From Mycobacterium attenuatum (lineage in GTDB: Bacteria; Actinomycetota; Actinomycetes; Mycobacteriales; Mycobacteriaceae), in the NCBI RefSeq assembly GCF_900566085.1, contig NZ_UPHT01000032.1:62001-126000 (forward strand): 64,000 nt of DNA, in the 5' to 3' direction. The notes below the pieces were generated by a model that was given only the letters and a program-made list of their open reading frames with translations, was not told where the DNA came from and searched no databases. A program made the translations under genes and the position numbers. This document shows, in pieces, positions 49,730 through 58,125 of this stretch. Every line of letters starts with the position of its first letter. Within the stretch, counting starts at the first letter, position 1.

Positions 49730-51358
49730 ATGAGCAAGCTTATTGAGTACGACGAAATCGCTCGCCGCGCCATGGAAGCGGGCGCGGACAAGCTAGCCGA
49801 CACGGTAAGGGTGACGCTGGGCCCGCGTGGTCGCCATGTGGTGCTGGCCAAGTCCTTCGGCGGGCCGACCATCACCAATGACGGCGTCACCGTCGCACGT
49901 GAAATCGACCTGGAGGACCCCTTCGAGAACCTGGGGGCACAGCTGGTGAAGTCGGTGGCCACCAAGACCAACGACGTCGCCGGCGACGGCACCACCACCG
50001 CCACCGTGCTGGCCCAGGCCCTGCTCAAGGCCGGCCTGCGGCTGGTCGCCGCGGGTGTCAACCCGATCGCACTCGGTGCCGGCATCGGCAAGGCCGCAGA
50101 CGCGGTGTCGGAGGCGCTGCTCGCCTCGGCCACGCCGGTATCGGGCAAGGAGGCCATCGCGCAGGTGGCCACGGTCTCCTCGCGCGACGAGCAGATCGGT
50201 GAGTTGGTGGGCGAGGCGATGACCAAGGTCGGCGCCGACGGCGTGGTCAGCGTCGAGGAATCTTCGACGCTGAACACCGAACTGGAATTCACCGAGGGTG
50301 TCGGCTTCGACAAGGGCTTCTTGTCGGCGTACTTCGTCACGGACTTCGACTCCCAGGAGGCCGTGCTCGAAGACGCGCTGATCCTGCTGCACCAGGAGAA
50401 GATCAGCTCGCTGCCGGACCTGCTGCCGCTGCTGGAGCTGGTCGCCGAATCGGGCAAGCCATTGGTGATCATCGCCGAGGACGTCGAGGGTGAGGCGCTG
50501 GCGACGCTGGTCGTCAACTCGATCCGCAAGACGCTGCGGGCTGTCGCGGTGAAGTCGCCCTATTTCGGCGACCGGCGCAAGGCGTTTCTGCAGGACCTGG
50601 CGGCGGTGACGGGCGCCGAGGTGGTCAACCCCGACGCCGGCCTGGTGCTGCGGGAAGTGGGCCTGGATGTGCTGGGCTCGGCCCGGCGGGTGGTGGTCAG
50701 CAAGGACGAGACCATCATCGTCGACGGTGGCGGCGCTCCGGAGGCGGTCGCGGCGCGGGTCAATCTGCTGCGCAGCGAGATCGAGCGAAGCGACTCCGAC
50801 TGGGATCGCGAGAAGCTGGGCGAGCGGCTGGCCAAGCTGGCCGGCGGAGTGGCCGTCATCAAAGTGGGTGCCGCCACCGAGACCGAGCTCAAGGAACGCA
50901 AGGAAAGCGTCGAGGACGCGGTCGCGGCGGCCAAGGCTGCGGTTGAGGAGGGCATCGTCGCCGGCGGGGGCTCCGCGCTGATCCAGGCCCGTGAGGCGCT
51001 GAAGGATCTACGGGCGTCGCTGTCGAGCGACGAAGCACTTGGCGTCGACGTGTTTTCCGAGGCGCTCGCGGCACCGCTGTACTGGATCGCCACCAATGCC
51101 GGGCTCGACGGAGCGGTCGTGGTCAGCAAGGTCAGCGAGCTGCCCGTCGGCCACGGGCTGAACGCCAGCACCCTGACCTACGGCGACCTGGCCGCCGACG
51201 GTGTCGTCGACCCGGTCAAGGTGACCCGGTCCGCGGTGCTCAACGCCGCATCGGTGGCCCGGATGGTGCTCACCACCGAGACGGCGGTGGTCGACAAGCC
51301 CGCCAACGCCGACGAACACGACCATGGCCATGGCCATGGTCACCATCACCACCACTAG
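49730..51358 (+). CDS. groEL1: Chaperonin GroEL1 with histidine-rich tail
   Basis: A 542-residue chaperonin. The ATP-site motif [12 protein letters not shown] lies near residue 87, and the hinge and apical residues are those of Cpn60. The C-terminus is the Asp/His-rich [13 protein letters not shown] instead of the Gly-Met tail, which identifies the mycobacterial GroEL1 paralog (Rv3417c type) linked to groES. ATG 49730 follows GGAAGGAAA; the open frame extends to 49670 but lacks family character there. The His tail can bind metal ions. Confidence 0.97.
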   Translation: MSKLIEYDEIARRAMEAGADKLADTVRVTLGPRGRHVVLAKSFGGPTITNDGVTVAREIDLEDPFENLGAQLVKSVATKTNDVAGDGTTTATVLAQALLKAGLRLVAAGVNPIALGAGIGKAADAVSEALLASATPVSGKEAIAQVATVSSRDEQIGELVGEAMTKVGADGVVSVEESSTLNTELEFTEGVGFDKGFLSAYFVTDFDSQEAVLEDALILLHQEKISSLPDLLPLLELVAESGKPLVIIAEDVEGEALATLVVNSIRKTLRAVAVKSPYFGDRRKAFLQDLAAVTGAEVVNPDAGLVLREVGLDVLGSARRVVVSKDETIIVDGGGAPEAVAARVNLLRSEIERSDSDWDREKLGERLAKLAGGVAVIKVGAATETELKERKESVEDAVAAAKAAVEEGIVAGGGSALIQAREALKDLRASLSSDEALGVDVFSEALAAPLYWIATNAGLDGAVVVSKVSELPVGHGLNASTLTYGDLAADGVVDPVKVTRSAVLNAASVARMVLTTETAVVDKPANADEHDHGHGHGHHHHH

Positions 51359-51374
51359 GTCAAGCGGTACGAAG

Positions 51375-51401
51375 CGCCCCCGGTTTCTGGCCGGGGGCGT
51401 T
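51375..51401 (+). terminator. Intrinsic terminator after groEL1
   Basis: CGCCCCCGG (51375-51383) pairs perfectly with CCGGGGGCG (51391-51399) around a seven-base loop, followed by TTCTCGTCTC. It starts 16 bases after the groEL1 stop. Confidence 0.85.
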
Positions 51402-51530
51402 CTCGTCTCACAGTGCGTCATCGTCATCGGGTTTGTGATGTCGATGTAATCAGTCAGCCTCATAACCGGGTCAGGACCGGTTTGGACCGGGGTTGCCGTC
51501 GTAGCCGCCGGCACGGCCGCCGCTTTCTTC

Positions 51531-51713
51531 TTGCGCGCAAGGACGTGGGTCCGCGTCGTTGCTGCCCTGGTTCTGGCGCTTGCTCTCGCAAATGGCCTCT
51601 GGCGTCACAGCCATGGCCACGATCACGGGCAGCACCCGCATCACAGAGCAGGCAATGAGAGCGCCCCCGGTTTCCGGCGGGGGGCGATTTCGTTTTGTGC
51701 TGCCGACAGCTGA
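51531..51713 (+). CDS. Possible small His-rich membrane peptide
   Basis: A TTG at 51531 opens 60 codons. The product has a membrane helix (WVRVVAALVLALALANG) followed by HSHGHDHGQHPHH, a metal-binding-type histidine cluster. The frame is open upstream to TAA 51447 and encodes a second hydrophobic stretch, but has no conventional start there, so the true gene may be longer or degraded. It lies between groEL1 and the small-gene pair in an otherwise empty 424-base gap. A terminator-like hairpin falls inside its 3' end, which argues against a functional tail. Low confidence. Confidence 0.35.
   Translation: MRARTWVRVVAALVLALALANGLWRHSHGHDHGQHPHHRAGNESAPGFRRGAISFCAADS
51662..51686 (+). terminator. 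Second terminator-like hairpin resembling the groEL1 terminator
   Basis: CGCCCCC (51662-51668) pairs with GGGGGCG (51680-51686), followed by ATTTCGTTTTG. The 15 bases AGCGCCCCCGGTTTC are identical to the start of the terminator after groEL1, and both follow a histidine-rich coding stretch. Confidence 0.6.
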
Positions 51714-51782
51714 ACCGACATGCCCATGCGCGCCAAGGCGCCGGTACCATCGATCAATAGTCGTCGCCCTAAGGAGGGAGGC

Positions 51783-51977
51783 GTGGCTATGGAATGTCGG
51801 AGAGCGCAGAAGGCGGTCGTCAACAGGGAGGCTGTTAGGAAGGCGATGGTCAAGAAGGTCGCTGACAGGTCCACGAAGGCCTCCGCAGAGCTCGAGAACC
51901 GACAGGTTCCTCATGAATATGTCCGCCCAGCCGCTGTGAAACGCCTCCTCGCCGAACGGCAACCCGGCAAGCACTGA
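51783..51977 (+). CDS. Small basic protein, first gene of a coupled pair
   Basis: A 64-residue, mostly helical, basic protein (AMECRRAQKAVVNREAVRK at the start, KRLLAERQPGK at the end) with no recognised domain. GTG 51783 has an excellent AAGGAGG five bases upstream; ATG 51789 is an alternative. The stop overlaps the next ATG (TGATG). Size, charge and coupling to a Fic-like fragment suggest an antitoxin, but this is inference from arrangement only. Confidence 0.65.
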   Translation: MAMECRRAQKAVVNREAVRKAMVKKVADRSTKASAELENRQVPHEYVRPAAVKRLLAERQPGKH

Positions 51978-52216
51978 TGCCACTGACGCCGGGATACGGC
52001 GAAACGCCGCTTCCGGAAGACGAATTGGTCGCGTTACTCCCGCGCGTCGTCGAGGTGCTCGACAAGCCCATCAGAATGGCTGATGTCTACGACCTCGAAC
52101 AGGCGGTGCAGCAGCAGGTGTCCGAAGACCTGCTGACTTATGCGTTCGCGGGCTCATTGCAGCTCGACGACCTAATGAGCGACCACTTTCCGCAGCACTA
52201 TGCTGTGGGTCGCTGA
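51977..52216 (+). CDS. Short Fic-family N-terminal-like protein, probably truncated
   Basis: A 79-residue protein. GYGETPLPEDELVALLP, then ADVYDLEQAVQQQVSEDLL and LQLDDLMSDHFPQHYA resemble the region before the catalytic core of Fic/mobile-mystery-B proteins (pattern: G-x-TPL, a DLEQ helix, LDDLL..HF). The core with the HPFx(D/E)GNGR motif is absent, and nothing like it follows in any frame. It is either a shortened relic or a stand-alone small protein. It is coupled to the upstream small basic gene by TGATG. Confidence 0.6.
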   Translation: MPLTPGYGETPLPEDELVALLPRVVEVLDKPIRMADVYDLEQAVQQQVSEDLLTYAFAGSLQLDDLMSDHFPQHYAVGR

Positions 52217-52349
52217 CGTTCGGGTGATGTCGAAGTAAGCCTTCGCCAGGCTGCGGAAATGGCGTGTTTTTCTTTGCGGCGACATGCGCTGTGATTTATT
52301 GCTTCGAGGCCACCGGATACCAGACCTCGCAGAACGGGCCAGATAAACG

Positions 52350-52379
52350 AAACACCCGCGGCGGCGCAGCCGGGTGTTT
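52350..52379 (+). terminator. Bidirectional terminator-like hairpin
   Basis: AAACACCCG (52350-52358) pairs perfectly with CGGGTGTTT (52371-52379) around a 12-base loop. The stem ends in T/A runs on both strands, so it could stop transcription from the small-gene pair and, on the other strand, from the SodC-like gene. Confidence 0.7.
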
Positions 52380-52381
52380 GG

Positions 52382-52534
52382 CATTGCTCGACTCAGTGGT
52401 TGCTCGGCCGCATATACCGCACCCATCTCGACGGCGAACCGGATGTGCCTCGGCCGGTGGTCGTGAAGCTCCCGCTTGTCGAAACCGAAGCCCGGCCGGC
52501 CGTCTGCGAGGACCTCGAGTTACACCTACGTTGA
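52382..52534 (+). pseudogene. Coding-like remnant without a start
   Basis: On the plus strand one frame reads WLLGRIYRTHLDGEPDV and continues for about 30 more codons to a TGA at 52532-52534. Codon usage is mycobacterial, unlike the surrounding gap. There is no good start codon or ribosome site (TTG 52400 is possible). It looks like the C-terminal end of a decayed gene; identity unknown. The rest of the 388-base gap (52217-52604) holds only the hairpin. Confidence 0.3.
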
Positions 52535-52604
52535 GGTGCACTCTCACCAGGAGAACCGGGTCGCCGGCCCGCCCGTACTTCGGGTAGAAAAACCCGTCGG
52601 CGCG

Positions 52605-53453
52605 TCAGCCGTTGGGCGGAAGGCTGGGCGTCGTTACGGTGCCGCTCGGCGTCGACGTGACGGTGGGAACGCTGGTGACCGTGACGGTGCTCGTGCTCGT
52701 GGACGGCGATTGCACGACGGTCGTGGTGGTGACCGTGACGGTGCTCGCGCTCGGCGACGGCGGTGGCCCGACCGTCGTGCTGGCTACCGTGGACGAGCTG
52801 GTTGCCGGGGCGATCACACCGCAAGCCACTCGCTTACCCGAATCACCGGTGGCCAGCGTCTCTTCGTCCGGGCCCGGCGTGCCGTTTTTCTGGGTATAGC
52901 GGGCGGGAGGAATATTGCCGAAGTTGTCCGGGTCCTGGTGAATGATCAGCGCGGTGCCCGAGCCATTTTTTAGGTCCGCGGCGGTGAACGAGTTAGAGGT
53001 GGTGACGAGTTTTGCCGTGCCGTCCGAGCGTACTTCCAATGAGGTCAGATCGCCGCTGGCGGGATAACCCGTATGCCCAGGCGCCTGGTAATGGCCTCCG
53101 GCGGAATTGAAGTCGCCGGTCGCTCCGCCCGTCGGGGCAATTGAATCGGCCTCGCATTTGCCCACCGAGTGGATATGGAGCCCGTGGAAACCGGGGGTTA
53201 GGATCTGGTTGGGGACTGTTTCTAAGGTCAACGTCGCGAAGCCGTTCGCAAAATCGAAGGTGGCGTTGGCCACCGGGGTTCCGTCGGCACTCTTCAACTG
53301 TGTGGTGATCCGCTCGGTACCGGGCGGTGGGGCGGTGAGCGGTGACGTGTTCGGCTGGCTGGTGTTCTGGTTGGCACACGCACCCACCGGTGCGACGGCT
53401 GCGATAAGCACGGCGGCGGCAATGGCCGCCCGCCTTTTCACGCCCCTGTTCAT
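52605..53453 (-). CDS. SodC-like Cu/Zn superoxide dismutase lipoprotein with Ser/Thr-rich tail
   Basis: A 282-residue protein with a signal peptide and a lipobox-type Cys26 (VGAC). The SOD domain spans about residues 45-215. Metal ligands are visible: GLHIH, the bridging and zinc His in GGHYQAPGH with Asp in ASGDL, and a copper His in LIIHQDPD. The disulfide partners are in GKCE and RVACGVI. The last 65 or so residues are a Ser/Thr/Val/Pro-rich low-complexity tail, unlike classical SodC. It should act at the cell envelope. A paralog of M. tuberculosis SodC (Rv0432) rather than the gene itself. Confidence 0.87.
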   Translation of the reverse strand: MNRGVKRRAAIAAAVLIAAVAPVGACANQNTSQPNTSPLTAPPPGTERITTQLKSADGTPVANATFDFANGFATLTLETVPNQILTPGFHGLHIHSVGKCEADSIAPTGGATGDFNSAGGHYQAPGHTGYPASGDLTSLEVRSDGTAKLVTTSNSFTAADLKNGSGTALIIHQDPDNFGNIPPARYTQKNGTPGPDEETLATGDSGKRVACGVIAPATSSSTVASTTVGPPPSPSASTVTVTTTTVVQSPSTSTSTVTVTSVPTVTSTPSGTVTTPSLPPNG

Positions 53454-53516
53454 GGCATGGGCCTACCCGGATCGGCCAACGCCAAACGAGCGACTCGGGT
53501 TATTGGCTGTAACCGG

Positions 53517-54635
53517 TCAATATCCCGGGTACTTCTGCCAAATGCGCTGAGCGGCGTCGTCGAAGCTGTACTCGGACAGCTGCCAGTCCGGATAGTCGTA
53601 GAGGTCCTCGGCAATCTCGCTGATGACATCGCGAAGTTCCAGCGGTTCCAGCCATTCGGTGGAGATCGCGCCCTCGCCGAGCGCCGCGCCGAGGAGGTTG
53701 CCGGCAATCGAACCCGTCGAATCGGAGTCGCCGTCGTGGTTGACCGCCGCCACGACGCCGTCTTCGAACGACTCTGCTATCAGCGCGCAGTACACGCCGA
53801 TGGCCAGCGCCTCGTCGGCAACCCAGCCCTGGCCCAACCCGGCTACAGCCTCGTGGGCCTCATGGCAGCGCCCGCCGCGACGTGCCGCAGCTTCGGCGGC
53901 CTCCACCGCGTTGAGGGTTTCGTCGTGGTTAGCGAACTCGACGAGGATGCGCTTGGCCTCGGGCAGTGCCTCCGCCAGCGGTATCCCCAGCACCAGCTGG
54001 TAGATGAGCGCCGCGAACACTCCGGACGACAACGAACCCGTGGGGTGACCGTGGGTGAGGGCCGCAAGTTCGGTACCGATCCGAAACGCGCGGCGCAGTG
54101 TCCCATCGGGCTGGCGCGACACAAACAGTCCCACGGGTGCCACCCGCATCACCCCGCCGCAGCCCTTGCTGTGGTTTTCCGCGGGCTCGCCCAGGTTACG
54201 CATCTCGCGAAGCGCCGAAATGCAGGTGTTGCCCGGGGCGCGCTGGCTGTGCAACTGGCGCTGCTGGTAGAGCCAGCCCGAATGGCCGTCACCGAAAGGC
54301 GCGCCGACCCCGACGGGGTGCACGGGTGCTTCGCCTTGGGTGCGCAGCCATCGCAGATACGCGTTTGCGGTTACCCCGGTATAGGTCGACAAGCCCTTCA
54401 TGCGTCCGCGGACCAAGTACCGCAGCAGCCCTTCGGCGGTGAACAGGGTCATTTGGGTGTCGTCGGTAACCATGCCGACACCGCCATAAGCGGGCGCATA
54501 CGCCGTGATGCCCCCCGGGCCGAACTGCGCCAGGATCTGCTCACGGGTGTGAAACTCCACCGGTGCGCCCAATGCGTCGCCCACCGCGCCACCGAGCAGG
54601 CAGCCGCGGAACCTTGTGCGGTCGCCGATGCTCAT
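53517..54635 (-). CDS. ADP-ribosylglycohydrolase family protein
   Basis: A 372-residue all-helical hydrolase of the DraG/ARH family, which removes ADP-ribose from proteins or related substrates using two Mg ions. The fold starts FRGCLLGGAVGDALGAPVE; the metal ligands are in MVTDDTQMTLF and NHDGDSDSTGSIAGNLLGA near residue 310. All expected Asp/Thr ligands are present. ATG 54635 starts a few residues before the conserved core. The natural target is unknown, and no partner ADP-ribosyltransferase gene is seen nearby. Confidence 0.9.
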   Translation of the reverse strand: MSIGDRTRFRGCLLGGAVGDALGAPVEFHTREQILAQFGPGGITAYAPAYGGVGMVTDDTQMTLFTAEGLLRYLVRGRMKGLSTYTGVTANAYLRWLRTQGEAPVHPVGVGAPFGDGHSGWLYQQRQLHSQRAPGNTCISALREMRNLGEPAENHSKGCGGVMRVAPVGLFVSRQPDGTLRRAFRIGTELAALTHGHPTGSLSSGVFAALIYQLVLGIPLAEALPEAKRILVEFANHDETLNAVEAAEAAARRGGRCHEAHEAVAGLGQGWVADEALAIGVYCALIAESFEDGVVAAVNHDGDSDSTGSIAGNLLGAALGEGAISTEWLEPLELRDVISEIAEDLYDYPDWQLSEYSFDDAAQRIWQKYPGY

Positions 54636-54715
54636 TCTCGGCACGCTACCGCCATGCGGACGAGCCGGCCGTACTCCGCCGGTCAATCCCAGCGGGGTAC
54701 GGCCGGCACCACCCG

Positions 54716-56266
54716 TCATGAGTTCTGATCTGCTCGATTGCGGGGTAGGAGCAGCCAGACGGCGACCGCCGCGGCCAGCGGTACCAGTGCCATGGCCAGA
54801 CTGGTGGTGCGCAGCGCCGAGGCGATGAGCTCCTGGGTATCTGCCAGAACCCGATACGCCAGCTCGGGGTTGAGGCTGCCGAGACCTCCGACGTGACCGC
54901 CGCCGGCCGAGCGAGATGCTTCCAGTGCGTTGGCGGCCTGTGCGGGCGAGATATCCATGCCGGCGAGCCGCTCCCGGGCCCGTGCGGTGTAGAAGGTGGT
55001 GGTCAGCAGGGTGACAACGGTGGGGCCCAGGGAGTAGAAGGATTGGCCGGCCCCGGGTTTGACCGCCGACACCGACCCCTCCAGTCCGGGCGGGGCGTAG
55101 CTCATCATGATGCTGGCCTGCGGCGGCTCGACGATGGCGACGCCGACGCTCAGCATCACGACTCCCAAGGCGATCACCGGGAGGGAGGTGCTCACCCCGA
55201 AGGTGGCGAACATGCAGCTGGCCAGGGTGAGCAGTCCCAGACCCCACAGCATCGTGGTTCGCGCCGAGGTCCGCATCATCATGCGACCGCCCATGAGGGC
55301 CGCGGGCGCTTGCACCGCGGCGGCCAGCACCAGCAACAGACCCAGCACCGTCGGCGCAAACCCGCGGACCACGGTGGTGTAGTAGCCCAGCAGCAGCACG
55401 CGGCCGGCAAGCAGGAAGTTGAATGCCAATCCGGTGATGACCGCAGCGTTGAAGGGGCCGGCGCGGAAGATCCGCAGGTCCAACGCCGGCTGGTCGGTGT
55501 GTTGCTCCCACCAGACGAAGAAGACTCCGGCGGCCAGCCCGACCAGCAGCGGGGGGACAGCCGCGCCGGGGCCATGAGCCAGGCGCGACAGGCCATAGAC
55601 GAGGCTGACCATCATGAGGCCGGCCGCGCCGATGCCGCGGTAGTCGATCCGGCGGCCCTGGATGCGGAACGTTTCGGGGACGAACCGCAACGTGATGGGA
55701 ATGGTGATTAGCGCCGTGGCCGGGGCGACGATCAATGCCCAGCGCCACCCCAGCGACTCGACCAGGATGTCGCCGACCAGCGGTAGCGGCGCTCCTACCA
55801 GGAACGCCGTCCCCAGGAAAAAGCTGATCGCTTTGCCCCGCTGCGCGGGCGAGAAGACGGCGTTGATGATCGCCAGGGACAGGCCCAGCAGAAAGGCGAA
55901 GCAGACCCCGGTCAGAGCCCGAGTGATCATCAGGGTCGCGGCGTTGGGTGAGACTGCGGCGAGCAGTCCGCTGACGATCACTCCGGCCAGCCCCAGCAGA
56001 TACATCCGGCGTTTGCCGTAAATGTCGCCCAGCGTGCCGGCGCCGAGGATCGTCGCCGCCAGGGTCAGCGTGGCCAGACTCGCGGTGAATCCGGCTGCGG
56101 CGGTACTCATGTGCAGACCCTCGCGCACCGGCACCAGGCTGCTGGAGAAGATGGCCGGGTCGGCGCCGGTGATGGAGAAGCCCAGACCCATGGCAAGCAC
56201 GGTCATCCATTGGGCGAACGTCAACTTGTCCTGGGTGGACTGGCTTGGTGTGGATAGCGCGGTCAT
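54716..56266 (-). CDS. MFS transporter, 14-helix DHA2-type drug/proton antiporter family
   Basis: A 516-residue exporter-like protein with about 14 hydrophobic segments. The loop motif GTLGDIYGKRRMYL between helices 2 and 3 is the classical MFS motif A; GVCFAFLLGLSLAIINAVFSP and the helix-5 motif (GTAFLVGAPLPLVGDIL) fit the DHA2 group. It follows the PE and PPE genes on the same strand, 36 bases after PPE, and probably forms an operon with them. That linkage suggests the PE/PPE pair and the transporter handle the same small molecule, which is inference. Confidence 0.88.
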   Translation of the reverse strand: MTALSTPSQSTQDKLTFAQWMTVLAMGLGFSITGADPAIFSSSLVPVREGLHMSTAAAGFTASLATLTLAATILGAGTLGDIYGKRRMYLLGLAGVIVSGLLAAVSPNAATLMITRALTGVCFAFLLGLSLAIINAVFSPAQRGKAISFFLGTAFLVGAPLPLVGDILVESLGWRWALIVAPATALITIPITLRFVPETFRIQGRRIDYRGIGAAGLMMVSLVYGLSRLAHGPGAAVPPLLVGLAAGVFFVWWEQHTDQPALDLRIFRAGPFNAAVITGLAFNFLLAGRVLLLGYYTTVVRGFAPTVLGLLLVLAAAVQAPAALMGGRMMMRTSARTTMLWGLGLLTLASCMFATFGVSTSLPVIALGVVMLSVGVAIVEPPQASIMMSYAPPGLEGSVSAVKPGAGQSFYSLGPTVVTLLTTTFYTARARERLAGMDISPAQAANALEASRSAGGGHVGGLGSLNPELAYRVLADTQELIASALRTTSLAMALVPLAAAVAVWLLLPRNRADQNS

Positions 56267-56302
56267 GAGGGTCCTCCGTCTTGACGTGCGGGATTGGTCG
56301 GG

Positions 56303-57400
56303 TTAACCGGCAGCGGGCGAGCCCACGATTACGAAGCGGTTCGCAAGGCCGTATCGGGCCGCCGACGAGCTGCTTGTGTTGCCGGCTCTACCCGCCGCTG
56401 GCAGGCCGCCCAGCATGGGTGCCGCCGCATCCGGTGCAATCTGGGAAGTGGACGCTAGCCCGGTATTCGGCAATGCCGTCGCCGCGTGGCTGATGTTCGG
56501 GGCTGCGGTGCCCCAACTGTGCGGTACCGACAACGCCCCGATCGAACCGGCCCTGCCCATGCCCGCCGACACCGTCCCGATGCGGCCCAGACCCGGCATC
56601 TTGATCGGAAAGCTGGTGGCCGCCTGTGCCAGCGGTCCCGCGGCCTGTGCGGCCATCTGGCCCATCGACATGAACGACCTCAGGACCGACGTGATGGACA
56701 TGGTTGCCGATGTGCTGCCCATGACGACCTCGACCGGCGTCAGCATCCCTTCTTCCACCGTGACCACGCCGGCGACCAACGGACGGGTGGCGAACCACTT
56801 CAGCAACGGCGGCACGGTGGTGATGAATTGTGACAACTTCACCGTGGTGCTGGCTGCCGCCGCGGCGCCGGCCGCGTGGGCGACCTCCGGCGCCACGGCG
56901 AACGGGGTCAACCGGGTAGCGGCCGCCGCCGCAGCGGCGTAGCCGTACATCGCGACCGCGTCTTGTGCCCACATCATGGCGTAGTGGGCCTCGGTCGCTG
57001 CGATCGCCGGAGTGTTCTGGCCCAGGATGTTGGTGGCTACCAGCGTCATCAACTGCATGCGATTGGCGGCGATTTCCGCCGGGGGCACCGTCATCGCGAA
57101 CGCTGCCTGGTAGGCGGCCGCGGCCGCGGAGGCCTGGCCGGCGGTCGCCTCGGCCTGTCCGGCCGTGACGTTCAGCCACGACAGATAGGGTGCGGTCGCG
57201 GTTGCCATCGCCACCGATGCCGCACCCTGCCAGGGCCCGCCGACCAGCGACGAGATCACCGACCAGCACTGCCCGGCGGTGGAGTACAAATCGGCGGATA
57301 GCCCGTCCCAGGCCGCCGCAGCGGCCAGCAGCGATCCGGCACCGACGCCGGCGTACATGCGCCCGGAGTTGATCTCCGGCGGCAACATCGCGTAGTCCAT
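56303..57400 (-). CDS. PPE family protein, SVP subgroup, paired with PE
   Basis: A 365-residue PPE protein: PPE domain at residues 1-180 ([40 protein letters not shown]) and the SVP signature GALSVPHSW in the C-terminal part. It starts 14 bases after the PE gene's stop, the standard PE-PPE pair arrangement, so the products should dimerise and be exported by a type VII system, probably ESX-5. An MFS transporter gene follows. Confidence 0.94.
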   Translation of the reverse strand: MDYAMLPPEINSGRMYAGVGAGSLLAAAAAWDGLSADLYSTAGQCWSVISSLVGGPWQGAASVAMATATAPYLSWLNVTAGQAEATAGQASAAAAAYQAAFAMTVPPAEIAANRMQLMTLVATNILGQNTPAIAATEAHYAMMWAQDAVAMYGYAAAAAAATRLTPFAVAPEVAHAAGAAAAASTTVKLSQFITTVPPLLKWFATRPLVAGVVTVEEGMLTPVEVVMGSTSATMSITSVLRSFMSMGQMAAQAAGPLAQAATSFPIKMPGLGRIGTVSAGMGRAGSIGALSVPHSWGTAAPNISHAATALPNTGLASTSQIAPDAAAPMLGGLPAAGRAGNTSSSSAARYGLANRFVIVGSPAAG

Positions 57401-57414
57401 CGCTGCTCTCCTGC

Positions 57415-57714
57415 TCAGCCGACCGCAGTGGCGTTGGCGGTCTCGGCGGCCGCGTACGACGCGGCGCTGGTACCCAACGTGGTCACCAAATGGTCGTGGA
57501 TGGCGGCAGCGTGAGCGCTGACTTCCCGGTAGAGAGCGGCGTGCGCGGCGAACTGGGCCGCGACCAGCGCGGACACCTCGTCGGCAGCGGGCGGAACGAC
57601 CGCGGTGGTCGTGGCTGTCGCGGCGACGTTGTGTGCGTTCATCGCCGAGCCGATACCCAGCAAATCTCCCGCCGCTGCCGCGAGTGCCTGCGGCTGGGTG
57701 GTCACGAAAGACAT
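57415..57714 (-). CDS. PE family protein
   Basis: A 99-residue PE protein consisting of the PE domain only: it begins MSFVTTQPQALAAAAGDL and carries the YREVSAHAAAIHD region, containing the YxxxD/E-type export signal context, near the C-terminus. GGGAGGT precedes ATG 57714. It heads a PE-PPE-MFS unit and has a candidate operator about 140 bases upstream. Confidence 0.94.
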   Translation of the reverse strand: MSFVTTQPQALAAAAGDLLGIGSAMNAHNVAATATTTAVVPPAADEVSALVAAQFAAHAALYREVSAHAAAIHDHLVTTLGTSAASYAAAETANATAVG

Positions 57715-58125
57715 GCGCTTACCTCCCTCTGAGTTGACTTGTGACTTGTGAGTTGGTCCCTGAACCGGCCCCTTGCGGGCCAAGTGCTTTCTATGATCGG
57801 GACCACAGCACCGCCGCCCAAGGGCGAAAATCACCCAACCCAGCCCGATGGATGGTGCAAAAGTGTGCGCTCGCGTGCTCGACACCGCCTTCACCGACCG
57901 GTCGCCCACCGGCGGACGCCGCAGGCCTGCGCCGATTCCCCGCTGGGGTTTCTGGTCCGCTTGCAGGAACTCGCGCACGTCGACGTCGCACTCGACCGCG
58001 GGCCGTCCGGCCGCGGCTACTGAACCCGTTGCACCCCAAGGTGATCCATCGCCTCTGAGTCGTCCACCGTGCGGGTCCAGGGTGATTTCCGGCTCGCGCC
58101 GTAAACCCTTGCTGTTAGCCGGGTT
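57715..58125 (-). other. Upstream region of the PE-PPE-MFS operon
   Basis: A 411-base stretch with no supported gene. It holds short direct repeats near the PE start (CACAAGT twice, around 57740-57755) and a copy of the GGTGCAAAAGTGTGC motif at 57854. Open frames here have no coding character. Confidence 0.6.
57854..57869 (+). promoter_or_regulatory. Candidate PucR-family operator upstream of the PE-PPE-MFS operon
   Basis: GGTGCAAAAGTGTGCG matches 15 of 16 bases of the palindrome next to the PucR-type gene at 60579. It preserves the left GGTGCA arm, the spacer and TGC of the right arm. It lies about 140 bases upstream of the PE start codon. Confidence 0.5.

Noticed and set aside
54636..56210. 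Extension of the ADP-ribosylglycohydrolase frame upstream through the MFS gene
   Set aside because: The upstream part is a frame-shifted reading of the MFS transporter; the hydrolase core begins at ATG 54635.
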